This document shows positions 45,530 to 54,511 of a stretch of 64,000 nucleotides of DNA, piece by piece. The stretch spans positions 1-64,000 of the forward strand of contig NZ_JADMWW010000002.1 in assembly GCF_015548375.1 (NCBI RefSeq), given 5' to 3'. The stretch comes from Collinsella aerofaciens (GTDB lineage Bacteria > Actinomycetota > Coriobacteriia > Coriobacteriales > Coriobacteriaceae). Under the pieces are notes generated by a model, which was not told the origin of the DNA, ran no database searches, and saw only the letters and a list, made by a program, of their open reading frames with translations. A program made the translations under genes and the position numbers. The stretch's first letter is position 1, and the number at the start of each line of letters is the position of its first letter.

Positions 45530-47029
45530 ATGACTGAAGAACCGATAAGTAAATCCGAGCTGGGAAACCACTTACTCGGAGCCTGCGATATCCTGCGTGG
45601 CCCCATCAACCAGGACGAGTACAAGAGCTACATCACACCGTTGCTCTTCTTCAAGCGCATCTCCGACGTCTACGACGAGGAGACCACCGAAGCTCTAGAG
45701 ATGTCGGACGGAGACGAAGACTACGCCGCCCTGCCCGAAAACCACAGCTTCGCGGTGCCGGACGGCTGCCATTGGCAGGACGTGCGCAACACCGGCGCAA
45801 ACGTCGGCAAGGCAATCGTAGACGCCATGGTAGGAATCGAACGAGCCAACCCCGATACCCTCAGCGGCCTCTTCAGTAGCTTCGACGATGCGAGCTGGAC
45901 AGACAAAGGCAAGCTCTCCGACGAGCGCCTGAAGGACCTCGTCGAGCACTTCTCAGCAAAGAAGTTCGGCAACAGAAACTACAGCGCCGACATGATGGGC
46001 GACGCCTACGAATACCTGATCAAGAAGTTCGCCGACATGCAGAAGAAGAACGCCGGCGAGTTCTACACCCCGCGCGAAATCGTCAAGATGATGGTCTCCC
46101 TGCTTGAGCCGAAACCTGGCGAGACCGTCTATGACCCCGCCTGCGGCACGGGCGGTATGCTCATCGAAGCCGTGCGGCAGATGGACAACTCCAAGCTAGC
46201 TTACGGAAAGCTCTATGGCCAAGAGAAGAACCTCAGCACGTCCGCCATAGCGCGAATGAACCTGTATCTCCACGGCGCGAAGGACTTCCGCATCGCCCAG
46301 GGCGACACCCTGCGCGAGCCCGCCTTCCTTGCCGGGAACACCCTCAGGTCGTTCGACTGCGTCCTCGCCAATCCACCCTTCTCCCTTAAGAACTGGGGAT
46401 CCGCAGAGTTCTCCTCGGACCCATGGGGCCGCAACATCTGGGGTGTCCCCACCGACAAGTCGGCGGACTTCGCATGGGTGCAGCATATGGTCTGCTCCAT
46501 GGACGAGAAGAGCGGTCGCTGCGCCGTAGTGCTGCCCCAGGGCGCACTGTTCCACGGCGGCAAGGAGGGTGCCATCCGCAAGGAGTTGCTCAAGTCAGAC
46601 AAGGTCGAGGCAGTGATCTCGCTCGCGAGCGGCGTCTTCTACAGCACCGGCGTCTCCGCCTGCGTGCTGTTCCTCCGGAATGACAAGCCTCCGGCGCATC
46701 GGGGCCGCGTCTGCATCATCGACGGTACCGAGATCTTCACCGCCCAGCGCGCGCAGAACATGATCACGGAGGAGAACGCTCAGGAGATGCTCTCCCTCTA
46801 TCAATCCTACGAACCCGTCGTAGAGAAGTGCGCCATCGCGACGCTCGATGATATAGAGCGCGAGGGTTACGTGCTCTCGGCGAACAATTACGTCGAAAGA
46901 AGGCGCGAGGAGATCGAGCCGCCGGCGGAAACCAGGAAACGTTTCTACGACCTCCTTCGCCAGACGAGGAAGTCCGAGGAGAAGCTCCTTGAGCTGCTCT
47001 CAAAGGGAGGCTATGTCGATGGAGAGTAG
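45530..47029 (+). CDS. hsdM: Type I restriction-modification DNA methyltransferase HsdM, first copy
   Basis: A 499-residue N6-adenine methyltransferase subunit. The helical HsdM N-terminal domain (PLLFFKRISDVYDEE) is followed by GEFYTPREIVKMM, SAM motif I DPACGTGGM and catalytic motif IV NPPF. It methylates host DNA with HsdS and cooperates with HsdR. The ribosome site is weak. It overlaps by 17 bp a second, clearly homologous but diverged hsdM, which is unusual for a single type I operon. Confidence 0.95.
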   Translation: MTEEPISKSELGNHLLGACDILRGPINQDEYKSYITPLLFFKRISDVYDEETTEALEMSDGDEDYAALPENHSFAVPDGCHWQDVRNTGANVGKAIVDAMVGIERANPDTLSGLFSSFDDASWTDKGKLSDERLKDLVEHFSAKKFGNRNYSADMMGDAYEYLIKKFADMQKKNAGEFYTPREIVKMMVSLLEPKPGETVYDPACGTGGMLIEAVRQMDNSKLAYGKLYGQEKNLSTSAIARMNLYLHGAKDFRIAQGDTLREPAFLAGNTLRSFDCVLANPPFSLKNWGSAEFSSDPWGRNIWGVPTDKSADFAWVQHMVCSMDEKSGRCAVVLPQGALFHGGKEGAIRKELLKSDKVEAVISLASGVFYSTGVSACVLFLRNDKPPAHRGRVCIIDGTEIFTAQRAQNMITEENAQEMLSLYQSYEPVVEKCAIATLDDIEREGYVLSANNYVERRREEIEPPAETRKRFYDLLRQTRKSEEKLLELLSKGGYVDGE

Positions 47030-48509
47030 AATCCCCCAGGAAGAGCTGAACAACCATCTATGGAACGCGGCGGTTCTGCTGCGCACCTACATCGATGCCG
47101 GCTCGTACAAGCAGTACATATTCCCGCTGCTATTCTTCAAGCGCCTCTCAGATGTTTACGACGAGGAGACCGCCGAGGCATTGGAAGCCTCTGACGGAGA
47201 TGCGGAGTTCGCCGCCCTTCCCGAGAATCACAGCTTCGCAATCCCGGACGGCGCCCACTGGTGCGATGTCCGCGAGGCCACGGAAAACATCGGTAAGGCC
47301 ATCGTGGGCGCCTTCCGCGCCATCGAGACGGCCAACGGTTCCAAGCTGCGTGGTATCTTCGGCGACGCCGCCTGGACTAACAAGAAACGACTTCCCGACC
47401 GCCTGCTCAAGGACCTCATCGAGCACTTCAGCGCTATAACGCTCTCCATCGCCAATTGCCCCGAGGACGAGCTCGGCCAGGGCTACGAGTACCTCATCAA
47501 GAAGTTTGCGGACGATTCTGGACACACCGCTCAAGAGTTCTACACCAATCGCACGGTCGTCCACCTAATGACCGAAATCCTCCAGCCCAGGCCCGGCGAG
47601 TCCATCTACGACCCCACCTGCGGCAGCGCCGGCATGCTCATCTCCTCCATTGCCCACCTCAAACAGCACGGAGAGGAATGGCGCAATGTTCACGCCTACG
47701 GACAGGAGATCAACCAGCTATCCTCCGCCATCGGACGCATGAACCTATTCCTGCACGGCGTCGAGGACTTCGAAATCGCAAACGACGACACGCTACGGCA
47801 CCCAGCCTTCCTCGAGGCGGGAAAGCTGCGCACCTTCGATATGGTACTCGCTAACCCTCCCTACTCGATCAAACAATGGGACCGCGAGGCGTTCGCGTCG
47901 GACCCCTACGGCCGCAACTTCCTCGGCACCCCGCCGCAGGGACGAGCAGACTACGCCTTCATACAGCACATCCTCAAGAGTATGGACCCACACACAGGCA
48001 GGTGCTCCATTCTCCTCCCCCATGGCGTACTCTTCCGCAACGAGGAATCGGAGATGCGCGAAAGGCTCGTGAGAAGCGATCTCGTTGAGGCGGTCATCGG
48101 ACTCGGCGCAAACCTCTTCTTCAACTCGCCCATGGAGGCCTGCATCCTCATCTGCCGCAGCGAGAAAGCGCCGAATCGAAGCAAGAAAATACTGTTCGTA
48201 GATGCCTCTGCCGAGGTAACCCGCAAGAACGCGCAAAGCTACCTTGAGCCTCAACACATCAAGAGAATCGTCGATGCCTACCGATCTGACGAGGACATCG
48301 AAGGGTTCTCATCCCACGCATCGTTTAGTGAGCTCGAGGGCAACGCCTTCTCGCTCTCCATCCCTCTGTACGTGAAGCCCTCCAATGATGAAAATGCTGA
48401 CGACAGAAGCATCGAGGAGACGGTAGAAAGCTGGAGAGCCGCCTCCACAGAGGCCGCGTCCCTGCTCGATATTATTGCTGCGAAATTGCATGAAAACGAT
48501 GGTGAGTAA
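47013..48509 (+). CDS. hsdM: Type I restriction-modification DNA methyltransferase HsdM, second copy
   Basis: A 498-residue HsdM, similar to the first copy over the whole length (shared PLLFFKR-SDVYDEE and ALPENHSFA blocks) but well diverged. It has AQEFYTNRTVVHLM, motif I DPTCGSAGM and motif IV NPPY, so both copies look catalytic. AAAGGGAGG lies 3 bases before the ATG at 47013, inside the end of the first hsdM. The motif IV difference (NPPF against NPPY) also sets them apart. The half hsdS starts 2 bp after its stop. Confidence 0.94.
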   Translation: MSMESRIPQEELNNHLWNAAVLLRTYIDAGSYKQYIFPLLFFKRLSDVYDEETAEALEASDGDAEFAALPENHSFAIPDGAHWCDVREATENIGKAIVGAFRAIETANGSKLRGIFGDAAWTNKKRLPDRLLKDLIEHFSAITLSIANCPEDELGQGYEYLIKKFADDSGHTAQEFYTNRTVVHLMTEILQPRPGESIYDPTCGSAGMLISSIAHLKQHGEEWRNVHAYGQEINQLSSAIGRMNLFLHGVEDFEIANDDTLRHPAFLEAGKLRTFDMVLANPPYSIKQWDREAFASDPYGRNFLGTPPQGRADYAFIQHILKSMDPHTGRCSILLPHGVLFRNEESEMRERLVRSDLVEAVIGLGANLFFNSPMEACILICRSEKAPNRSKKILFVDASAEVTRKNAQSYLEPQHIKRIVDAYRSDEDIEGFSSHASFSELEGNAFSLSIPLYVKPSNDENADDRSIEETVESWRAASTEAASLLDIIAAKLHENDGE

Positions 48510-48510
48510 C

Positions 48511-49050
48511 ATGACCCACGTTTGCCTGGGCGATGTGGCCCGCGAAATCAAACAGAAGGTCCCTGTAGACCAAGAACTGCCGACGGTCGGCCTTGAGCAT
48601 CTGGACCCCGGCGAAGTCGAACTCGCCCATTGGGACGAAGGTGTCGAGACCACCTTCACTAAGGCTTTCTCAAAGGGGCAGGTGCTGTTCGGGCGTCGCA
48701 GGGCCTACCTGCGCAAAGCGGCCGTCGCCCCATTCGACGGAATCTGCTCTGGAGACATCACCGTCATCGCCCCCAAGGACAACCTCTCTCCGAGGCTGCT
48801 CCCGTTCATCATCCAGAACGACGCCCTATTCGAGCACGCCGTCACCAATTCGGCAGGCTCCCTCTCGCCAAGAGTCAAGTGGCAGAGCCTTTCGCAATTT
48901 GAATTCGAGCTTCCCAGCATCGCTAAGCAAGAAGATCTTGCCGACATACTCTGGACCGCACAAGAAACGAGGTCTCACTACAGGCAGCTGCTTACAGCCT
49001 GCGATGACGTCGTCAAATCACAATTTAGCGGCCGGAGGTGCGCAGCGTGA
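48511..49050 (+). CDS. hsdS: Half-size HsdS, single target-recognition domain
   Basis: A 179-residue protein equal to one half of a type I specificity subunit: one TRD (GLEHLDPGEVELAHW, FGRRRAYLRKAAVAPFDGI, SAGSLSPRVKW) and one helical spacer ending LLTACDDVVKSQF. It stops five codons past the AAATCACAATTT site. It resembles the N-terminal half of the next gene. Either it works as a half subunit that dimerises or pairs with the full HsdS, or it is a truncated product of cassette exchange. The ATG at 48511 directly follows hsdM2; one at 48499 is also possible. Confidence 0.85.
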   Translation: MTHVCLGDVAREIKQKVPVDQELPTVGLEHLDPGEVELAHWDEGVETTFTKAFSKGQVLFGRRRAYLRKAAVAPFDGICSGDITVIAPKDNLSPRLLPFIIQNDALFEHAVTNSAGSLSPRVKWQSLSQFEFELPSIAKQEDLADILWTAQETRSHYRQLLTACDDVVKSQFSGRRCAA

Positions 49051-50192
49051 CAAGGTATAGGTTCGACCAAATAGCAGAGAACAGCACCGCGAAGAAGAAA
49101 CCCGAGGACAGCGACCGCGAGCGATATGTCGGCCTCGAGCACCTAGACCCCGGCACGCTCGAAGTGACCCGCTGGGGTGCCGAGGTGACGCCGAAGGGCG
49201 ACAAGCTCCTCATGGAGAGGGGCGACGTGTTGTTCGGTCGTCGCAGGGCCTACCAGAAGAAGGTCGGCATCGCCCCGTTCGACGGCATCTTCTCGGCGCA
49301 TGGCATGGTGCTGCGCCCGAGAACCGACGTTGTCGATCCGGACTTCTTCCCGTTCTTCATTAGCTCGGACGTGTTTCTCGATGAGGCCATCCGCGTCTCC
49401 GTGGGCTCGCTCTCGCCGACGGCGAACTGGAAGGACCTCAGGGTCCTGGAGTTCAGCCTGCCGACGTTGGATAAGCAACGCGAGCTTGCCGGCATCCTCT
49501 CTGAGGCCGAGCAGCTCAAGGGGTGTTACCGCGGCTTGCTTGCCACCTGCGACGACATCGTCAAATCACAATTTGTCGAGATGTTCGATAAGCCTGGCAT
49601 TCCGATAAAACATCTTGAAGACATAGCTGATATTCAGGGCGGGATTACAAAGAACAAAAAACGAGAAGCCATGAAGTTGCAGCTTCCATACCTTCGTGTC
49701 GCCAATATTCTCCCCAATGAACTTGACCTAACGGAAGTGAAGACCATTGGACTGACGGAACAGGAGTATGAAGCTGTTAGGCTAATATCCGGCGACTTGT
49801 TAATTGTTGAGGGTAATGGCAGCGATACACAAATAGGAAGATCGGCAATTTGGAATGGTCAAATTGATCCTTGCGTCCATCAGAATCACCTAATCCGAGT
49901 TCGCCTAAGAGACGAGGCCCTCCCGCTTTATGTTCAAACTTTCTTGTCGTCCTCCGAAGGAAGGAGACAAATCATGGCTAAAGCGGTCAATACCTCAGGT
50001 TTACACACCTTAAGTACCAGGAAAATTCGATCAATTGAGATTCCTGTGCCTCCGTTTTCCCTCCAGAGAGAATTCGCTGACTTCGCCACTTCGATCGACA
50101 AATCGAAATTTGCCGTACAAAAGGCCCTCGATGAGCTAAACGCCACGACGAAGAAAATCTTGAACCAGGAGTTAGGGCTCGGAAATGTTTAA
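49047..50192 (+). CDS. hsdS: Type I restriction specificity subunit HsdS
   Basis: A 381-residue HsdS with two TRDs. TRD1 covers about 1-160 and is related to the preceding half HsdS. The central spacer ends GLLATCDDIVKSQF; TRD2 covers about 185-335, and the distal spacer has REFADFATSIDKSKF and a terminal helix. The start is GTG at 49047, overlapping the previous stop, with GGAGG 8 bases upstream. TRD2 lies between two 17-bp repeats shared in inverted form with the silent cassette at 44869-45417, so the second half of the recognition site is probably exchangeable. Confidence 0.94.
   Translation: MTRYRFDQIAENSTAKKKPEDSDRERYVGLEHLDPGTLEVTRWGAEVTPKGDKLLMERGDVLFGRRRAYQKKVGIAPFDGIFSAHGMVLRPRTDVVDPDFFPFFISSDVFLDEAIRVSVGSLSPTANWKDLRVLEFSLPTLDKQRELAGILSEAEQLKGCYRGLLATCDDIVKSQFVEMFDKPGIPIKHLEDIADIQGGITKNKKREAMKLQLPYLRVANILPNELDLTEVKTIGLTEQEYEAVRLISGDLLIVEGNGSDTQIGRSAIWNGQIDPCVHQNHLIRVRLRDEALPLYVQTFLSSSEGRRQIMAKAVNTSGLHTLSTRKIRSIEIPVPPFSLQREFADFATSIDKSKFAVQKALDELNATTKKILNQELGLGNV
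49563..49579 (+). repeat. 17-bp recombination repeat, site L (expressed copy)
   Basis: AAATCACAATTTGTCGA within the central conserved region of hsdS. The half hsdS has a shorter copy of the site (GTCAAATCACAATTT, 49012-49026). Confidence 0.8.
50095..50111 (+). repeat. 17-bp recombination repeat, site R (expressed copy)
   Basis: TCGACAAATCGAAATTT encoding the DKSKF part of the distal HsdS spacer. Its inverted partner is at 44869-44885. Confidence 0.8.
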
Positions 50193-53097
50193 CGAGGACA
50201 ACACCATCGAGCAAATGAGCGTCGAGGCGCTTGCCAGCCTTGGCTGGAGATACGTGGCTGCCGAAGACCTCCCGCGCCGCCATGCCGACGTCATGGTCGA
50301 GCCCATGGTCAAGGACGCCCTCATCAGGCTTAACCCGGAGATTGCAGAAGACCCCGATCGCGCCGACGAGATCATCTACCGACTCAGGGCCCTCATTCAG
50401 TCCACAAGTCCGCAGAACCTGGTCTCCACCAACGAGCGGTTCAAAAAGCTCGTCATCGAGGAGAACTCATTCCCCTACGGCAAAGACGGCCGCATGGTCC
50501 CCATCCGCTTCTTTGGCACGGCGGCGGACGGCGATCTTGACAAAAACGAGTACATCGTCACCAACCAGTGGGTCTACCCCCAGGAACAGGGCGGCAAGCG
50601 CCTCGACCTCGTCCTTCTTGTCAATGGATTTCCGCTCGTCATCGGCGAGCTCAAGACGCCGGTGCGCGATTCGATAACCTGGCTCGACGGCGCTGGCGAC
50701 ATCGCTAAATATGAGAAGAGCATCCCGCAGATGTTCGTCTGTAGCGCCATCAACTTCGCCAGCGAAGGAAAATGCTATCGCTACGGGTCGGTGAACATGC
50801 CTCCCGAGATGTGGGGACCCTGGCATGAGGGCGACAAGAAGAGCGAGGGCACACTTGCCGACGTCAAGAGAAGCATGGCATCCATGCTCACCCCCTCGAA
50901 CGTCATGGACATCTTCCAGTTCTTCACGCTCTTCGCCACCGACAAGAAGCATCGACGCATCAAGCTGATCTGTCGCTACCAACAGTTCGAGGGCGCGAAC
51001 CTCATCGTGGACCGCGTCCGCGCAGGATACCCGAAGTGTGGCCTCATTTGGCATTTCCAGGGCTCAGGAAAGTCACTGCTCATGGTATTCGCCGCCCAGA
51101 AGCTGCGCATGGTCCCCGAACTCAAGAACCCGACCGTCGTCATCGTGGATGACCGAATCGACCTCGAGACCCAGATCACAGGGACCTTCAACGCATCCGA
51201 TATCCCCAACCTCGCAAGCGCCGGCAGCAAGGAGGAGCTTGAGTCCTTCTTCAAGCAGGACATGAGAAAGGTCCTCATCACCACCATCTTCAAATTCGGC
51301 GAGGTTGCGGGGACGCTCAACGAGCGCGAGAACATCATCCTCATGGTCGACGAGGCGCACCGCACCCAAGAGGGCGACCTCGGCGAGAAGATGCGACTCG
51401 CCTTGCCAAACGCCTTCTTCTTCGGCTTGACCGGCACGCCCATCAACCGAACCGACAAGAACACGTTCCACACCTTCGGTGCCAAAGAGGACAAGTCCGG
51501 CTACATGAGCCGCTATTCCTTCGCCGACTCCATCCGCGACCACGCCACATTGCCGCTCCATTTTGAAACCGTTCCCGTCGAGCTCCACGTCAACCAAGAG
51601 GTCGTGAACGCCGCCTTTGACGAAATGACCCGAGACCTCAGCAAAGAGGACAAGGCGGAACTCACCAGGCGCGTCAAGATCGAAGCCGTCATGAAGGCCC
51701 CCGACCGCATTCACAAGGTGTGTGAACACATTGCCAAACACTTCAAATCGAAGGTTGAGCCCGACGGCTTCAAGGCGCAGGTAGTCTGCTACGACCGAGA
51801 GTGCTGCCTGCTGTATAAGGAGGAGCTCGACAAGCTCTTGGGCGCTGATGCAGTCACCATCGTCATGGACACGAACAACGACAAGGAGGACCGGTACAAG
51901 GCATATCGTCGCGATCGCGATGCCGAAGAAAAGCTCCTTGACCGTTTCCGCGACCCGGACGATCCACTCAAGATTCTCATCGTCACTGCAAAGCTGCTCA
52001 CGGGGTTCGATGCGCCCATCCTGCAAGCTCAGTACCTTGACAAGCCCTTGCGCGACCACACGCTGTTGCAGGCAATCTGTCGAACCAACCGCGTCTACAA
52101 CGACAAGAAGACATTCGGTCTCATTGTCGACTATATCGGCCTCTTCGACAACGTCGCCAAGTCTCTGCACTTCGACGAGGCCGAGGTGCAGAAGGTTATA
52201 ACCAACATCGACGAGGTAAAGGCCGAGCTACCCGGGCTTATGCATTGCTGTCTTGAGTACTTCTCAACGGTCAGAGACCGCCGCAGCGCGGATTGGGAGT
52301 CCCTTCTCGAAGCTCAACAATGCCTGCCAACGACAAAGGTGAAAGACCAGTTTGGGGCCGACTTCTCGGTCTTGAACAGAGCGTGGGAAGCCCTTTCGCC
52401 CGACGCATGTCTCAATCCCTACAAGCCCGATTTCATCTGGCTCTCGCAGGTCTACGATTCCGTGAGACCGGTAGACAATCGCGGGAAGCTCATCTGGGCA
52501 GCGCTCGGGCCCAAGACAATCGAGCTCGTGCACGAGAACATCACCGTCGAGAGAGTCCGAGACGATGACGACATCCTTGAGCTCGACGAGGACATGATCG
52601 AGCACTTCATCAACGACAAGAGCAATACCGAGAAGATCACGCGTAAGCTGGAGATAGATCTCGTCGCCCGAATCCGCAGGCACGATAAGAATGGCAAGTT
52701 CCAGAAGCTCGGCGAGCGCCTGGAGGACCTGAGGGAACGTCACGAGCAAGGTCTCATCAACAGCGTCGAGTTCCTCAAGATGCTCATCGACCTCGCCAAA
52801 GAAGCACGAGCCGCCGAAAAGGAAGTCGTGCCCGAGGAAGAGGAGGACAAGGGAAAGGCTGCTCTCACTGAGCTCTTTAACGGCATCAAGAACGGCGACA
52901 CGCCTATCATCGTCGAGAACATCGTCAATGACATTGACGAGATCGTTAAGATAACTCGCTTCGACGGCTGGCAAGCTACCACGGCTGGCGTGAAAGAGGT
53001 TAAAAAACAGCTCCGTGCCATTCTGTGGATGCGCTATAAGCTCAAAGACCAGGCTCTTTTTGATAAGGCGTATTCGTATATCGAACTCTACTATTAG
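50185..53097 (+). CDS. hsdR: Type I restriction enzyme subunit HsdR
   Basis: A 970-residue restriction and translocation subunit. The N-terminal nuclease domain has LDLVLLVNGFPLVIGELKT (D...ExK). The SF2 motor follows with HFQGSGKS (Walker A), DEAHR, GLTGTP and motif VI in LLQAICRTNRVY. The C-terminal helical domain is acidic and binds the methyltransferase. It overlaps hsdS by 8 bp and closes the five-gene operon. All catalytic motifs are intact. A hairpin at 53119 follows. Confidence 0.95.
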   Translation: MFNEDNTIEQMSVEALASLGWRYVAAEDLPRRHADVMVEPMVKDALIRLNPEIAEDPDRADEIIYRLRALIQSTSPQNLVSTNERFKKLVIEENSFPYGKDGRMVPIRFFGTAADGDLDKNEYIVTNQWVYPQEQGGKRLDLVLLVNGFPLVIGELKTPVRDSITWLDGAGDIAKYEKSIPQMFVCSAINFASEGKCYRYGSVNMPPEMWGPWHEGDKKSEGTLADVKRSMASMLTPSNVMDIFQFFTLFATDKKHRRIKLICRYQQFEGANLIVDRVRAGYPKCGLIWHFQGSGKSLLMVFAAQKLRMVPELKNPTVVIVDDRIDLETQITGTFNASDIPNLASAGSKEELESFFKQDMRKVLITTIFKFGEVAGTLNERENIILMVDEAHRTQEGDLGEKMRLALPNAFFFGLTGTPINRTDKNTFHTFGAKEDKSGYMSRYSFADSIRDHATLPLHFETVPVELHVNQEVVNAAFDEMTRDLSKEDKAELTRRVKIEAVMKAPDRIHKVCEHIAKHFKSKVEPDGFKAQVVCYDRECCLLYKEELDKLLGADAVTIVMDTNNDKEDRYKAYRRDRDAEEKLLDRFRDPDDPLKILIVTAKLLTGFDAPILQAQYLDKPLRDHTLLQAICRTNRVYNDKKTFGLIVDYIGLFDNVAKSLHFDEAEVQKVITNIDEVKAELPGLMHCCLEYFSTVRDRRSADWESLLEAQQCLPTTKVKDQFGADFSVLNRAWEALSPDACLNPYKPDFIWLSQVYDSVRPVDNRGKLIWAALGPKTIELVHENITVERVRDDDDILELDEDMIEHFINDKSNTEKITRKLEIDLVARIRRHDKNGKFQKLGERLEDLRERHEQGLINSVEFLKMLIDLAKEARAAEKEVVPEEEEDKGKAALTELFNGIKNGDTPIIVENIVNDIDEIVKITRFDGWQATTAGVKEVKKQLRAILWMRYKLKDQALFDKAYSYIELYY

Positions 53098-53118
53098 GTA
53101 ACAGAAGACAGAGTTCTA

Positions 53119-53161
53119 GGGACGCTCCGCATTAACCATTTCATAGGATGTGGAGCGTCCC
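53119..53161 (+). terminator. Hairpin after hsdR
   Basis: Arms GGGACGCTCC / GGAGCGTCCC extend by four more pairs (14 bp) around a 15-base loop. No clear U run. The GGGACG arm resembles the hairpin motifs near 8.4 kb. Confidence 0.6.
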
Positions 53162-53322
53162 AATTTGAACGAGTAACGTCTTGCGATGGGCGAATGCTGC
53201 GGTCCCAATGGCTCGATAACCTTTTCTTAGTCTGGTGTTTAAGTCTTCACTAGAAGCCATCCACACTTTGTAGTTAATTGGTTCCTTCTTCACAGGCGAA
53301 ACGACAATATTGTCTGCCCCGC

Positions 53323-54056
53323 CTACCTCCCCTCCGCCTTCAGCCTCAGCAGCAGGTCTCTCAGCTCGGGGCACTTGCTGGAAAGGCGCGTCTGGGGTCG
53401 CTCGCCCATCCCCCAACGCTGGCGGACTTCCTGGGCGTGCGGACTCACGCGGTAGTCCCCATCCATCATCTGCTTGAGCAGCTTGGCGGTCACGCGCGCA
53501 TCGGCTAGGGCGCTGTGGGCGTGGCCCGTCGACTCGTCGAACTCGATACCAAACCACGTCGCCGCGTCACTCAAAGAGACGCACCCGTGGCTGCCCACGT
53601 CCATGATCGAGGTGTAAAACGCCTGCAGGTCGGCCCAGTCCGTAGGAAATGCGGCAAGGTCGATGTGTTTTGCCTGGCACTCGGTCAAAAGCTGTCGACG
53701 ATCCGCCCCGCTCCAACGACCACCTGGGCGGAGTAGCGACCGATCCAATCGCTGAGCCTTTTGATCACCGCATAGAGCGGGTCGGCCATCGCGGTGTCCA
53801 CGGCCGATATCCCCGTGAGCTCGCGGACGGGAAACGCAACGCCTTCGGTAAATTCTGTCTGCACAAACTGCGAGAACTCGCCTATAACGTTGCCGCGGTT
53901 ATCGAGCTTGACGGCGCCGACCTCGATAATCTCATTGCGCAGTCCACGGCGCTGGCGCTGCTTTGGCACCGGCGCAAACTCAAAGTCCAGCACAATCTGG
54001 CGCGCAAAGTTCGTCGTATCGATAGCCGAGATACGCGGCGTCTTTTCAGCTGACAC
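53323..54056 (-). pseudogene. DEDDh 3'-5' exonuclease, frameshifted
   Basis: Two overlapping frames on the minus strand together give a complete DnaQ-like exonuclease. The 5' part (53685-54056) starts MSAEKTPRISAID and has LDFEF (first Asp/Glu) and LTGISAVDT. The 3' part (ending 53323) has WSGADRRQLLTECQ (third acidic residue) and GHAHSALADARVTAKL (His and last Asp). The switch occurs near 53705-53730, where one base seems missing before TGGAGCGGGGCGGAT. It is either a true pseudogene or a sequencing error. The 225 bp before it (53098-53322) hold only the hsdR hairpin. Confidence 0.8.
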
Positions 54057-54074
54057 GGTTATGGCCTTTCTCCG

Positions 54075-54203
54075 TCAAATGCCGCTTACTACATAGGCGG
54101 CTACATTGCCGTAAGGATAGGTGGCCGCGCGGACATGAAAGCTGGGCGCAATACCATGCGCCAGGCACACGTCATGCAGACGGCCCCAAGAGAGTTGCCC
54201 GCT
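54075..54203 (-). pseudogene. C-terminal gene scrap, unidentified
   Basis: A 42-residue open stretch without a start reads like real protein (WGRLHDVCLAHGIAPSFHV...YPYGNVAAYVVSG) and ends with a normal stop just upstream of the exonuclease start. I cannot name the family. The rest of the gap to 54511 holds a GCCCGG hairpin (54231-54263) and a tiny frame of 29 codons near 54266-54355 with no ribosome site. Confidence 0.35.
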
Positions 54204-54511
54204 CTATTCAAATGCATGAAAAAGATTTAGGCCCGGTGACTTGAATCAGCGGTCATCCCGGGCCCATCAGAGCTCGTAGAGCTCTTGGTTGCTTTGGTCT
54301 CGCTCTTCACGGCGCTTATCGAACTTTCCGAGGCACTCAAGCAGCATTCGAAGCATAACAAGTCGCTGCCATTAAGGCACTGACCTCTTGACCAAGCAAC
54401 GGCGCTGCCCAGCTATCACCCTTGGGCTGCCGTCAACTTTATTCTATCCGCGAGCATCTGGTTTACCAAATGGATTTTCGGTAAAGGAAGCACGGCACGC
54501 CCGCAAAACCA

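Noticed and set aside
54266-54355. A 29-codon frame on the minus strand, or a hydrophobic frame on the plus strand, as a type I toxin
   Set aside because: Neither has a ribosome site, the plus frame lacks a normal start, and no antisense promoter was seen.
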